A stretch of DNA of 64,000 nucleotides from Macrosoma leucophasiata (lineage: Eukaryota > Arthropoda > Insecta > Lepidoptera > Hedylidae), in NCBI GenBank assembly GCA_036365455.1, contig JAWQUS010000009.1, positions 5,734,001 through 5,798,000 of the forward strand, in the 5' to 3' direction. The notes beneath the pieces are model-generated. The model saw nothing but the letters and a program-made list of their open reading frames with translations, searched no databases and was not told where the DNA came from. A program made the position numbers and the translations under genes. Position 1 is the first letter of the stretch; each line of letters opens with the position of its first letter. This document shows positions 30,692 through 42,212 of the stretch, piece by piece.

Positions 30692-30978
30692 ACTTTATTC
30701 TGGTGGTAGAACTCTAGTGACGGAGCTCGCGGGCGTAGGCACCACCGCATTACCAAATATACTTGCGGCTAAATGGTAGTGTTCACCACTATCGTGTTCC
30801 GGTCAGGTGGTAATGTACAGCCCTGTAATTTCCGGCACAGAGGCATAACACCTTAGGCCTCAGGAGTGGTAACGCATCTGCATTTGGCCTCGGTCTTTGT
30901 GTGGGTGTCTATAGGCTTCAGTCATCACTTAACATCAATGTGAACTGCATGCTTGTTTACCACATCCATAAAAAAAAA
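30692..30978 (+). mobile_element. Family A SINE-like repeat, full length
   Basis: Complete from TTCTGGTGGTAGAACTCTAG to CCACATCCATAAAAAAAA. The head-to-head arrangement with the older copy creates a long imperfect inverted repeat. Confidence 0.8.
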
Positions 30979-31205
30979 CATGTTTTATTGATGTATTGGA
31001 GTAGGATTACCTGTATCGGTTTTCGAAGCTCCAAAAACCGGTAAAGTAAGTTCTGGCGTGATTACTGTGCCGTGCAAAATATTTCTAGAATCAAAGAGAT
31101 GTGTAGGTGCATCGCATAATTATTTTTACAGAATTTAAGAAAAATGCTTTTACGTTGGAACGTTTTTTTTAACATAAAATTTCCGTTTATTACATTTTAT
31201 TGCCG

Positions 31206-31512
31206 ACTAGCTGACTCGGCAAACTTCGCATTGCCTCACAATGAAATATAATGTGTCAAAGGTTTGATAGATACTATTTGCACAGTATAAAAACATATTA
31301 ACACGTTCGTTTTCTTTAGACTGTGCTATTTGTATGGAAAAATGAAATTGTGGTTTTTACTACTTCCCTTCAACTCCTTCATATTTTCTAACCTTTAAAC
31401 CTTCCCTGAACTTCTAAAAATCATTCAAAACCTAAATTAGCCAAATAGGTCCAGCCCTTGTCGAGTTTTAGTGAGACTATCGAGCAGCAATTGATTTTTA
31501 TATATATAAGAT
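31206..31512 (+). mobile_element. Lepidopteran CTAGCTGACTCGGC repeat
   Basis: Starts GACTAGCTGACTCGGCAAAC and ends GAGCAGCAATTGATTTTTAT plus ATATATAAGAT. Between them is CCAGCCCTTGTCGAGTTTTA. It belongs to the same broad class as 21706-22400. No coding capacity is visible. Confidence 0.5.
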
Positions 31513-32074
31513 GTAATCCCGACGTGCTGAAAACCTTCTCCTAGTCAACTAAAAGTAGTGAATGGATCACAGTAATATCCTAATAATTATATTTTTTAGA
31601 ATTGGTTACACTGTACGCAACGTAGACTATAACTGCAAACATTGCAGGCTTAGGTATTTCCTTTGTTCATTCAGCTAGCAGTATGATATAAGTCGTTTTT
31701 AGCCGCTACGTACCGACAAACCGTCATTCCAATATTAATCCGTAGCTAATGTGAACGAGCTCTTAGATTACGTGATGGTTTTGTTATAGAAAATTAAACT
31801 ATTATTAATTTTCTATACAACTGCACTCCCACGGATCTAGGTGCATGGGTTTCAGTATGTGAAAGGCCGTGAGCGTAATCGGGTGGGCGAAAGCTCAAAG
31901 GTCCGCTTAGTCAGGGTAGATTATTTTATTTGGGAATATAATTTATGGAAAAATGTGTATTGGAGATTAAACCCTCCAGACACGAGAAAAATATGACAAT
32001 TGAAATTCAATTGTGTCTGGGCGCCGGTGGCCTTACGTTCCTTGACAGGTTAAAGAGTTATTTTTTATTTCCAT
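31513..32074. other. Unassigned DNA
   Basis: No recognised repeat or coding signal apart from a weak hairpin near 31784-31815. Confidence 0.4.
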
Positions 32075-32332
32075 GTTTTTTTTATGCAATGAAAGTGGCA
32101 AACAAGCATGAAGCCTATAGACACCCACACAAAGACCAGAAATCAAAATGCACATGCGTTGCCACCCCTGAGACCTAAGTTGTTATGTCTCTGTAATAAT
32201 TATTACGGGGCCATACATTAGCATCTAACCGGAACACATTAGTGCTGACCGCTACCATTTTGCGGCAGATAGATTAGGTAATGCGGTGGTCCCTACGCCC
32301 TTCAGCTCCTAGACTGGAACTCTACCACCCGT
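32075..32332 (-). mobile_element. Family A SINE-like repeat, older subfamily
   Basis: Minus strand from poly(T) and GAAAGTGGCAAACAAGC to GGAACTCTACCACC. It lacks the GCATGCAGTTCACATTGATG segment. It shares TAATAATTATTACGGGG and CCATACATTAGCATCTAACC with other old copies. Confidence 0.75.
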
Positions 32333-32944
32333 GAATTGTCTGTCTTTTTAGAACAAAAATATTTTGACCGCTTCACAATTTTGAATATACTTAAATATGT
32401 ACCTACATATCAAAACCTTAAAACCTTATATAACGCTTCAAAGAAATACGCACGTGATTGTTACTGTCTTATTTATGCATAACAATTTTTATTACCTCAC
32501 TTTTCACGGAATCCATTTTCGTTTGTAGAAAATTATCCAATAACGTCTTTCAAACGTGACTTTTCTGGTGCGTTCCCAGTGGTCATATTTTTTAAATTTT
32601 TTTTTATATGTTTACGGCCATGGAAGCAAGTCCTTAACAGCCAATTTTCAGTAAATAGTTTTATTCATTTCTTATGATAATGAACATCCATATGGAAGAT
32701 GACGATGATTGGATGCTTCCATGTGGAATATGATGAGATGGCTCCAGTAAAGTGATGGGGACTTTACTAGGAGATTTTACAAAGTTTTGGAGGCAACATT
32801 AAAAATCACTTTTCACTTCATAATATCACTTTCTTACACCTGTGAACGTTATCGAATGCTTTACGAAAAAAATCCCACCATTTCTACACATAAAAACGCG
32901 ACTATTCACAAATTTCGAAAATAATATCACGCAGCAACACAGCT
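32333..32944. other. Unassigned DNA with GGTGCGTTCCC end-like motif
   Basis: GGTGCGTTCCCAGTGGTCAT near 32567 resembles the terminus of the element at 32945-33545 and may be a solo end. The rest is unassigned. Confidence 0.35.
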
Positions 32945-33545
32945 CTTTTCCGCGTTCCCGCCAAAACCCTCACCGTGGTCACACCACAGTAGAGATTAAC
33001 TCAATTGTCGATAAGAACAAAAATAAATTGTATATTTTTAAATAATAAGTATCTGTCAAATATTTTGTTTTTTTTTAAACTGAAACTGAACAAAGTAGCT
33101 GTACTTTATCTAATGTACGTTTACGATTATGAACAAGGGGATTAAAGTTATACCTTATATTATACCTTCAATTAACTGTCATCAGTAGGTATAATTGAAA
33201 AACAAAAATGTCATAGTAGCAGTAGGTATGGTGACATATTGTAGTCATACAAAAATTACATAAAACAAATATTTCCGACAAAAAAAAACAACGATTCACT
33301 CTATCTTTTGATGTGTACAAGGCGCGGGCCCAACATGGAACTTGTCCTTGACCAGTGTGACATAATTTTTATTTAATATTAGTTTCAGTAGGTATCTTTT
33401 CCATAATTTGCCATACATATTATGGAAAAAATCTTAATACATATCTACTAAGATAGAATATCTATACGTAATAATTATTTAATAATATACCTATTTATTT
33501 TTGTTCTTATCGACAATTGTGGTGTGACCACGGGGAACGCACCGA
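32945..33545. mobile_element. Probable MITE with inverted ends
   Basis: The left end (CGTTCCCGCC to GTGGTCACACCACA, then CAATTGTCGATAAGAACAAA) and right end (TTTGTTCTTATCGACAATTG, then TGGTGTGACCACG, then GGAACGCACC) are reverse complements with a small insertion in the left arm. The interior is AT-rich without an ORF. The exact borders are uncertain. Confidence 0.55.
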
Positions 33546-33756
33546 TTTTCTGAGTATAAAATAAGTAAGGTTTCTTATATTTGAAAATGTTATATTAATA
33601 TCACCAAGCTTAGTATTATGTCTGTGATGTCTACCATGGATGTAATCAAATTCACGCCAGTAGGAATATTTTATTTTCATATTTGCTTTCTGTGGAATAG
33701 GGTTGGCAGCAGTACCTAGATGTTAACTATTTTCTTTTCTATTTGCAATAAAATTA

Positions 33757-34041
33757 TTTTTTTTATGTATTGATACTGGCAAACTAGCATGCAGTTCACA
33801 TTGATGTTAAGTGATGACTGTAGCCTATAGACACTTACACAAAGACCAGATGTCAAAATGCAGATGCGTTAACACTCTTGAGGTCTATGGTGTTATGCCT
33901 CTGTACCGGAAATTACAGGGCCGTACATTACCACCTGACCAGAACATAATAGTGTTGAACACTACCATTTAGCGACAAGTATATTAGGTAATGCGGTGGT
34001 GCCTACGCCCGCGAGCTCCGTCACTGGATTTCTACCACCAG
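33757..34041 (-). mobile_element. Family A SINE-like repeat, full length
   Basis: Minus strand from poly(T) and ACTGGCAAACTAGCATGCAG to TTTCTACCACCAGT. Near-consensus over its length. Confidence 0.85.
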
Positions 34042-34982
34042 TATTTGTTTTTACGTTTATGTTACGTAAGAAGAAACTCCTGATGTAATTGCAGCAAACT
34101 GAGTACAGCATTATAGTCTAACTGGTACAAGGTAGCACGGGAATTTCCGGTATTTAACGGTATTGAAATACCACCATGTGTTATAAGAAGAATAAAACAA
34201 ATTTGATAGGGAACTTTCTTACTCGAGCATTTCAACGCCTCTTCCATCAATATACCTAACTTAACAATTCAAAGAAAGAAAGCAAAAAAAGAAACGTATA
34301 CGTACTTTCTAAAAATATGTTCCTACTAAGAACTAACCTACCTAAGAATTTCTAAATTAATCACAAAAAAATATAAGAGCGTTCATTTTTTTGTGTGTCT
34401 TACGATCTCAAATGTGAAGATTACGAAAGGTCGATTGCTAACTGTTTGCTATTTATTGCATCGATTCAGCATTAAAAACACTTTTGCCTTGTTGTCACAG
34501 ATTTGTATCTTATTTAATAGATGTTATATTGTTTACCCATGCAAAACAAGAATAAACTACCTAGGTAATGAGTTTTCTTAGAAACCTGCCAACCGGGACA
34601 TTTATATTAGCTGTAGCTAGAAATTGCTTTGAGTTAAGTACAACCCTAGGTTTAAGGCATCAGTAGCTCCAATAACATCTCAATAATAATATTCGATAAC
34701 AAGGTTCTATTGTATATGTATTTCAATATAACGTTCGCATTCGGCTACATGAATATTATGAATGACAGGCGGAGTAGTTTTCCATCAATGCTTTAACTCG
34801 ATATTACAATAGGTACTTTCATAAGAACAGGCCGCGAAAAAAGTTTCTTTGCGTTTAATATAAGAATAAGAGTGTTTTACCTTTCTAACATTTGGATGTT
34901 GTCTGTATATTACTTACAATCTAGGTGCTTTTTCAATAACATGAAAATCGGAAACACATAAGGTTCCATGATTGTTCAATAT
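34042..34982. other. Unassigned AT-rich DNA
   Basis: No recognised repeat or coding signal. Confidence 0.4.
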
Positions 34983-35275
34983 GACTGCCTCGTTGGCTCA
35001 GTGGTCGCAATAGCGTTGGTGAAGCTTGAGGTCCTGGGTTCGATCCCCAGGTCGGGAATATCTGTTATTGGGTCTTTTCTGTGAGTAAATTCCCAGTAGT
35101 AGCCCGGAGTCTGGTCGTGCGTCGGAGAGCACGTAAAGCCGTCGGTCCTACGCCCGATCTCTCTCCGGTCGTGTCGGATTGCCGTCCCATCGTCCTATGA
35201 GAGTAAGTAAGGGAATAGAGAGTGCACCTATGTTTGCGCATACACTTGTGGTATACTCCACAAGTGTATGCGTAT
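34983..35275 (+). mobile_element. tRNA-derived SINE (family C), 5' part
   Basis: The head TGCCTCGTTGGCTCAGTGG plus GGTTCGATCCCCAGG carries box A- and box B-like elements. The body includes CCCAGTAGTAGCCCGGAGTC and GCACGTAAAGCCGTCGGTCC (35129-35148, identical to the 5S-derived SINE). It continues through GGGAATAGAGAGTGCACCTA and stops at about 35275, where a LINE 3' end begins. The 3' part of this SINE resumes at 36144. Confidence 0.7.
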
Positions 35276-36143
35276 GTATATTTGTAATGAGAACTGTTCG
35301 CAATTTTACGAACATCAAAGCAATCGAATCTTTGTATAAGGCATTAGTCCGGAGTCAATTAGAGTACAGTGCAGTTATATGGTCTCCACATGAGCAAAAA
35401 TACATCACAATGTTGGAAAGGCTTCAAAATAAATTTGTAAGATACTTATATTTCAGACTCTATGGTGTATATCCTGCCTATCCACTCACATATCCAACTT
35501 TATTTGTTCTAGGGATGGTCGGTATAATAAACTGATAGTAAGAAGGAATTTGCTCTAGTTTTATATATATTTAAATTATTGAGAGGCAAAGTATATTATT
35601 ATAATACCAACCCACTTGGTGAAATAAATATATATGTATCAGATAAATACATATGGAGACGTAGTATGCCAGCATTGCTGGCAATACCACGTTCTCGGAC
35701 AAATCTGCTACAAGAGGCACCTCTGACACGGAGTCTTCGCACTATGAATCTCATTGCTAGAGATATAGATGTATTCACTTGTTCTCTGAGTGAATTTACG
35801 AAGGTAGCTTTAGGTGTCATTAGTTATAAGTAATGCGATACAATTCAATGATACTTAATTGAATAAATTGGAATTATATCATATACCTAACCTAATCTAT
35901 GTTATTGGATTTTTTCTTTGTAAGTATAGTGTAATTATTTAAATTTAAAAAGGATAAATGTAATTTAATTTTATAATGTATTTTGAAATTATTTGATGTA
36001 TTTTAATCTATTTTAATTGTGAATTTATTTTAATCTAATTTAATGTACCTATTTTAATATTTAAAATAATATTATTTGCTTGTCTATCGCATTGGGTGGC
36101 TACCTGTAAGGATAGATTTATGTTGTTAAATAAATAAATATCT
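35276..36143 (+). mobile_element. LINE 3' end inserted in SINE C
   Basis: The plus frame to 35535 encodes a reverse-transcriptase C-terminal region: KAIESLYKALVRSQLEYSAV, then WSPHEQKYITMLERLQNKFV, then YPLTYPTLFVLGMV. A frameshift near 35515-35545 leads to the frame 35579-35833 (NTNPLGEI, RRSMPALLAIPRSRTNLLQE, IDVFTCSLSEF). An AT-rich 3' UTR of about 310 bp ends in a TAAATAAATAAATA tail. Jockey- or CR1-like and 5'-truncated. The sequence at the left junction is palindromic. Confidence 0.7.
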
Positions 36144-36215
36144 CCCGCGCAGTTGACTGCTCTCCGTTGAGATTGGTCGCCGTGAAAGAAATTCGGTTTG
36201 GAGAACATTATTATT
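36144..36215 (+). mobile_element. tRNA-derived SINE (family C), 3' part
   Basis: CCCGCGCAGTTGACTGCTCT, GAGATTGGTCGCCGTGA and CATTATTATTG are what I would expect after the GCGCA..ACTTGTG segment of this SINE family, so the LINE at 35276-36143 appears to have split one SINE. The assignment relies on memory of the family, as no second C copy is in the window. Confidence 0.55.
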
Positions 36216-36234
36216 GTTCAACATTTAACTTGCA

Positions 36235-36280
36235 AGAGATTAGGTAATGCAATGGTGCCTATGTGGCCGTGACACCAGTT
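36235..36280 (-). repeat. Family A 5' remnant
   Basis: GATTAGGTAATGCAATGGTG followed by CCTATG and GTGACACCAGT is the family A 5' end with an internal deletion. Confidence 0.5.
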
Positions 36281-36410
36281 TTCGGTAATTAATGAAACTT
36301 AACTCGCCGCCAAAATACGTTACATAACCTTTCCCATACCCTTTTAAACATACTCTTTACACTATATAGAACAACTAGACATAATAGGACAAGTAGTAAA
36401 CAAAGTCAAT

Positions 36411-36560
36411 GTATGTATATATGTCACGCAAAGTCCAAGGGTAGACAGACAGCTTCCAGAGCCAGATAAGCACACCTCTCGTGCTTTTACTACATTCATC
36501 ATACTCATCATTCATGCCTAAGGAACCAGCGTGCGTATACCTTCCCTCAGAGAGTACCTC
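36411..36560 (-). repeat. RTE-like LINE 3' end fragment, decayed
   Basis: Left side ATGTATGTATATATGTCACG is the tail, followed by CTCTCGTGCTTTTACTACAT and CCTAAGGAACCAGCGTGCG. This matches the minus-strand arrangement at 30105-30245 with more substitutions. Confidence 0.5.
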
Positions 36561-37335
36561 ATTAAAGTGATATTCTGTAATTTCTGAAATCAGGTGCAGT
36601 AGAATTCATGTCATAAAATAGCACAATTTCATATTTATGAAGATATTAAATCTCTCTAAAAATTACAATGTATAGTTTTTGAATTGATATTTCTCATTTT
36701 CCTCGTAAGTAAGGGATGGAAATGTAATTATTCACGAGCCTCCGCTCTTCAACTGTATCTTCGGAATCATAGTAAAGAGGCATTTAACAAGAAAAAGCTA
36801 AATCGTAATTTTAGGAAAAGATATTTAATTTCTACACGGAACGATTTGAGAATAGAGAACTATTTAATACATTTTGAGGAATGCCACGTTTTTCCTCTTA
36901 ATTTGAGATGTGATGTCCAACTTAATTTCACAAGCTTTTAATCAAATTGCTTTTCTCATAACAATATCGCTTCGATTAAAATGTTCTGACATCCATTGAA
37001 AAAGATGAGAAATGAAACCCCGTTTCACATTAATTATCCGGATGTTTACTTACCGTCACTTCTTTCCCGGAATGAATTAGGTTTGTCAACACTCGATTTA
37101 AATAAGATGTTATACCTACTAGGTCACTTGTGAACGAGGAAGTTCATTGAACAATTTGTTCCTTTTTCAAAACGGTTTTTCTTAGGCTGGCTTGCTTACT
37201 TGCTGGATCTTACTTTAACTTTAACAAATTTGTTAAAATACTGGTTAAGTAAAAAAAATAGTAGCACCATTTGAAAATTTATTGTTAAATGACGTCATAA
37301 CTTTAATTGCGAACCTATTATACCTTTTTTTACCA
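36561..37335. other. Unassigned AT-rich DNA
   Basis: An 85-codon frame at 36684-36941 has no splice context and AT-driven composition. Nothing else is recognised. Confidence 0.4.
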
Positions 37336-37510
37336 GGGGAAAATGCGTTACGCATACCCACCCTTGGGGAGAAGGGTGGTTTATGTGGGACACCGGGAAA
37401 GGACATCCGTCTATCTACTAAAAACCCCTGGGTGTTCCGACTCGTCCACTATAAGTACTGAGCCCCCCGCCACTACAAGGCGGCAACCCTCGGGGGGTAA
37501 CCTCTTATAT
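37336..37510 (+). repeat. GC-richer repeat-like segment, unassigned
   Basis: A sharply GC-richer block (GGGGAAAATGCGTTACGCAT, AAAACCCCTGGGTGTTCCGA, GCGGCAACCCTCGGGGGG) in AT-rich surroundings. It gives the impression of a LINE 3' or 5' UTR piece common in moth genomes, but I cannot assign it. Confidence 0.35.
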
Positions 37511-37770
37511 CTACTCTAACCTGTTAAGGTTAACCTCAAAATTATCTGTCAGATGATAAGAGAATCAACCCTGATAACTTTAACTACGCATTTTGAATTA
37601 TTGTTAAAGTCGACAAAAACCATAACTTAAACAACTATTTTATCGAACCTAAATCTTATGAAGAGATAATATATTTCAATTTTAAAATAAAAAGACTTCA
37701 ATACAGTGAAATTTTTTTTTTATCATTTATCATTACCAAAGCACATTGAGGATATTGTTTTTACTACATT

Positions 37771-38056
37771 CGTTTTTTTTTATGTAATGGAAGTGGCTAA
37801 CAAGCATGCATTACACATTGATGTTAAGTTATAACTGCAGCCTATAGACACTTACACAAAGGCCAAGGTCAAAATGCACATGCGTTACCACTCCTGAGGC
37901 CTAAGGTGTTATGTCTCTGTGCCGGAAATTACAGGACCGTACATTACCACCTGACCGGAACACGATAGTGCTGAACACTACCATTTAGCGGCAAGTATAT
38001 TAGGTAATGTTGTGATGTCTACGTCCGCGAGCTCCGTCACTGGAGCTCCACCAACA
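37771..38056 (-). mobile_element. Family A SINE-like repeat, full length
   Basis: Minus strand from poly(T) and ATGTAATGGAAGTGGCTAAC to GGAGCTCCACCAACA. Near-consensus. Confidence 0.85.
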
Positions 38057-38656
38057 TTGGTTATTTGGTAACAAATTATACCTAAAACAGTCCAGTCGAC
38101 TTGAATTATGGATTGAGTGAAGCCGATATAAATATTTTGATCTTAGTTCAACGATCCCGATTGCCCCGAAAAAACAAAGCGTGTTTGCGAACATGTGAAC
38201 ATTTAGTTCGGTGGCCAGTTGATCCGCTGCCAGATTCAACATTTGATTTCCTTCACAAAGAATGTTCCAATTTTATGTATCTGAATATTTTCATACCAAA
38301 ACATTCCATTAAATTTATCATTCATAAAGAAGATTGTTTTTTAAATAAGTTATGATATATATATTTTTTTTTTATTTTCTGCCCATTAGCATTTTCCGGT
38401 GCTGGGCGGATTCCAACAATTTCATGTTTTATTTACACGATCAACGTATAATTGAGAAATTTGGATAAATTTCGTTATGTGATTTATGGATGCCTCGTAA
38501 ATAGCTCTTTTTAACTTTAAGAATATGAAGAAAACCAGAAAACAAATTGAACCTTACAATCAGTTCACATAAAGCAAAGTGCGCGTTAAGTTGCTACATT
38601 TCTTACGCAGTTTGACAACTTTCGTAACACTAGTATTATTTCGATGTTTTAATAAA
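38057..38656. other. Unassigned DNA
   Basis: An 84-codon frame at 38101-38355 (KNKACLRTCEHLVRWPVDPL) is not recognised and has no splice support. Confidence 0.35.
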
Positions 38657-39125
38657 GGAGATGTTGCAAAAATGTATGGACCTCCGGCCATTTATTGTAC
38701 ACAATATCATTTAACAGGCAAAATCAATATAAAAACGTTTTAAACTGCATATTTTCACTTATTTAGCTTTGTTTGCAGTTACAAAATATTATTTGCAGTT
38801 AGAATTGCAACTCAAAACCGACATGGCGAATATGGCGGGCGATGTCATTTTGACATTTTTATTTTATAAATTGTATTTTGATTATATGGTACTTGGAGAA
38901 AAAGTAATATTTTCTAATAACTATCAAAATCGATTGATCCCAAGTGTCGGCTGTATCGCCGCCATGTTTAACAACGTTGAAAATGATAAAATCGTTTGAA
39001 TTAAATGTGGTTGTAACTCCAAAATATATTATTGAATAAATTAATTGTATTTTTTTCGGATTCTTCTTTAATTTACCCTTTTTTTGAGGACGTGTACGAA
39101 CCAGAGCCGAGCTCGCAACATCTCC
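38657..39125. mobile_element. Spy-like non-autonomous DNA transposon, copy 2
   Basis: A 469-bp element with ends GGAGATGTTGC and GCAACATCTCC between AAA (38654-38656) and TTT (39126-39128). It shares GTATGGACC.CCGGCCAT, CGAATATGGCGGGCGATGTC and GGCTGTATCGCCGCCATGTT with the other two copies. It has an internal deletion of about 150 bp relative to 25511-26129. No transposase. Confidence 0.8.
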
Positions 39126-39623
39126 TTTGCAAAAGTGATTTACTGTTAACTTAGCCTTATTTAATTTACTTTACTATAGTAGGTACATTTGTTAAGCATT
39201 AGACAGAAGGAAAATCCAGAAGCAGGTATCACAAAACTTTTTGTCTATGATATGACAGCAAAGTTGACATTGTGTATATGTAATCCGACTTTATTTAAAA
39301 TACTATGTTCGGCGTCGTGCGTGCGTGATAAACGTGTTCTTTTTAATTTGTTGTCATTAAAATATCGTATTCCGTTCGTTTTGTGTTCTTGACCACTACT
39401 TCTTTAGGTCTTAAATAGGAGACGTTTTAGAAAACGCATAAGTTTAATTAAATATAAAATAAATATGTTGCCAATTACTATTATGTAATTAGAAAAAAGT
39501 ATTGTTTAAAACCTAATATTTGAAAATAATACAGTATTGTATAGGTATCATTCGTTTCCGGAATGAAGATCGACTTTTTTGAACTTCAACTTAAAACTTA
39601 CATAAAAACAACTAAATTCCTTT
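39126..39623. other. Unassigned DNA
   Basis: No recognised repeat or coding signal. Confidence 0.4.
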
Positions 39624-39768
39624 CTCCTTATTCATAAACGTATTATAGCTAAAGTGTTGCTAATCTCTCCTTTGTCCTTTTCTATCCTGCATATTTGTAA
39701 ATGCAACTTACAAAGACAAAGCATTCTATAGTTAAAACGTATCTAATGTACGTTTATGAATAAGGGGG
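39624..39768. mobile_element. Small MITE with CCTTATTCATAAACGT ends
   Basis: The left end CTCCTTATTCATAAACGTA and right end TACGTTTATGAATAAGGGGG are inverted repeats around about 105 bp. Inner TATAGCTAA and TATAGTTAAAACGT also pair weakly. A related end (CTAATGTACGTTTACGATTA plus TGAACAAGGGG) lies at 33107-33140. Confidence 0.7.
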
Positions 39769-39848
39769 CTTGTGTCTAATGCTATAATGTACTATAGTTA
39801 TCCAATTTCTCTACCCCTATAAAAATACTAGGACATTAACATGACCTG

Positions 39849-40133
39849 TGTGGTGGGGTTCCAGTGTCGGAGCTCAAGGGTGTAGGCACCAACGCATTAT
39901 CTGATATATCTGCCGTGCCGACAAATGGTAGTGTTCAGCATTATCGTGTTCCGGTTAGATGGTAATATATGGCCTTGTTATAACTATCACAGGGACTTAA
40001 CAACTAAGGTTTCAGAGATGGCAACGCATCTGCATTTTGACCTCTGGTTTTTGTGTAGGTGTCCATAGGCTGCAGTCATCACTTAAAACCATGTGAGCTG
40101 CATTGTGTTGTAAGCCTACTTGGATACTACATA
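39849..40133 (+). mobile_element. Family A SINE-like repeat, older subfamily
   Basis: Full length but diverged (GTGGTGGGGTTCCAGTGTCG at the start, TACATAAAA at the end). It shares GTTATAACTATCACAGGGAC-type changes with other old copies. Confidence 0.75.
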
Positions 40134-40495
40134 AAATTTTAATCACTTTTCAAAACATTATTAACATTATTTTAACGTATAACATAAGTACCTACCTATG
40201 TTTTAGTTTCAGATTTATAATATCAATATAGTATCCATGTTGTTGGTTTGAGCATATAAGCTTATAAGCTTATATTTGATTATATGCTTTGTGATGTAAA
40301 ATAAAACCTGCTAAGAACATACCGAATTCGTTAGTCAGTACAAATTTGAAAACAGAATTGACTTTTAAGATTATTAACGCCTGGCATCAATTCCGATATG
40401 ATTTTAACAGCAAATCCCATGGTATTATGATCGTTATCCGCCATTGTTCGAGAAAGCTTTAATCGCAGGCTTTAAATATTATGTTTAAATTTAAA
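40134..40495. other. Unassigned AT-rich DNA
   Basis: No recognised repeat or coding signal. Confidence 0.4.
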
Positions 40496-40619
40496 TTGAA
40501 TTTCGCGTGTATTTATAAATGTGACTAATAAATACACGCGAAATTCAAATATCATTCAATAATCATTATAATCACACACCAGTCAATTATGCTAATTGAC
40601 TGCTGTGTGACTATAATGA
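40496..40619. repeat. Two adjacent hairpins
   Basis: Hairpin 1 has perfect 21-bp arms at 40496-40516 and 40528-40548 (TTGAATTTCGCGTGTATTTA..) with an 11-nt loop. Hairpin 2 has 27-nt arms at 40563-40589 and 40593-40619 with about three mismatches and a 3-nt loop (core CAGTCAATTA / TAATTGACTG). They are 14 bp apart and unrelated in sequence. Their function is unknown: small MITEs, or a precursor-like fold if transcribed. Confidence 0.65.
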
Positions 40620-40662
40620 ATAAGTAATATAAAATCGGCACCTAAAAAAAATAAAATAAATA

Positions 40663-41932
40663 TTAGGTTGGGGAAAAAATTTCTTCGCATTTTTTAAGAT
40701 AATTCAAAACATTTTTTAATATAGTTTATTTAAATTTAACTAAAGTATGTATGTACCATTTTGTTCGATAACCTTTTGCAATCTTGTAGGTAGGGACATG
40801 ATCCCATTGCTATAAAAATTTTGGTACTTCTCATCAAAATACCGCGACAAGTGGATTTGGCAGTCCTCTCGTGATGTTAACCTAACATTGCATAAGAATT
40901 CTGAAGAGACCGAAATCTGAACAGGTGGAAATCTGAAGGTGCAAGGTCAGGACTATACGGCGGATGCATTAACACCTCCCAGCCAAACTCTCTTAATTTT
41001 TGCTGAGTGGCTATAGATGTGTGAGGTCGTTATCATGATGAAACACCACACCCCTTCTGTTGATCAATTCCGGCCGCTTTCTCTCAACTTCTTGCTTTAA
41101 ACTCATCAGTTGTTCGCAGTAGAGTTCAGAATCGATAGTCCTGCCTGGTGGTAGTAATAGCTCATAATGAATAATGCCCTTCCACTCCCATCATCCCACT
41201 ACACACACAACATCACCTTATTGCGATTTAACCCGGGTTTCGCCACAGTCTGTGAAGCCTGACCGGCCTTTGACCACGACCTTTTTCGCACGTTCTTGTC
41301 GTACGTGATCCACTTTTCATCACCAGTTATCAGCTTCTTCAAAAATGATTCGGTTTCATTACGTCGTAATAAAGAATCACAAATTAGTACATGGTTCATT
41401 AGGTTTCTTTCAGTGAGCTCGTGAGGTACCCAAATATTTCAAATGCGCCAAAACTGTTTTGTGATCAATTCTCAGTTCTTCAGCTACGTCGTAACTACTG
41501 ATATGTCAATCTTGCTCCACTTTTTCAAAAATGGCATCCATTTTATCCGTAGTAGGGCGAACAGAGCGAGGTGCATCTTTGACATCAAAATTTCCGGATT
41601 GAAAACGCTTAAACCAAATTTGTGCTACTCTCACAGACACTGCACTAAGTCCATAAACATCCCTATTTTTTTCGCGGTTTGCGTTGCATTTTTACCTTTT
41701 TCGTAGTAACATTTTAAAATGTAACGAATTTCTTCATTAAATTCACTCATCTTGACAGTACGAAAAACAAATGAAAATCACACATTTTCCTAATTTGAAT
41801 TTGGAATTATTTTCTTTAAAATTTTACCTTTCAATGATACCAAAAACAGGCAGATACAAATACTACAGCCAAAGAGATTTTATTACAAGTTCATACATAC
41901 TATAACGCGAAAAGACTTTTTCCCCAACCTAT
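40663..41932 (-). mobile_element. mariner transposon copy 3
   Basis: About 1.27 kb with both ends: TTAGGTTGGGGAAAAAA at the left and ACTTTTTCCCCAACCTA at the right, in an AT-rich TA-containing site. It carries the empty form of the Spy insertion site (about 41613-41624). Confidence 0.9.
40740..41750 (-). pseudogene. mariner transposase, inactivated
   Basis: The start ATG (41748-41750) is present, and the N-terminal frame begins MSEFNEEIRYI. Several indels follow: the segment between WVPHEL and KKAG is deleted (GTACCCAAATATTTCAAATG), an extra GTA lies in the ELLPPG region, extra CATC lies near 41190, and a short duplication (CTGAA..CTGAAC) lies near 40915. The longest intact stretch is 41199-41399 (ITGDEKWITYDKNVRKRSWS region). 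The DNARPH and YSPDLAP segments remain legible. Nonfunctional. Confidence 0.85.
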
Positions 41933-42212
41933 TATTTATCCAATTTGGTGACTTTGGTGCAGTCGTTTGCAAGTTTTGCGCTTACGATTCATTTATTTAA
42001 ACTTATAGGTATAGTTAGCATGCATGTTATATATTTTTCAAATAATCTTATAATATATTTTATTAGAATAACATCATTTTTACGTCATTCTCTCGCGTAT
42101 AAAATGATTCTTCCAACGTCGAATCGGGATAAGTCCGTAAAAATAGTTTAATTTCAATGACTGTAGCTCGCGAAAACGAGGACACATTTTATTAGGATTC
42201 GAATTGATATTC

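Noticed and set aside
37336..37510. Short coding gene in the GC-richer block
   Set aside because: The 70-codon frame has no recognisable motif. The block looks like a piece of a dispersed repeat.
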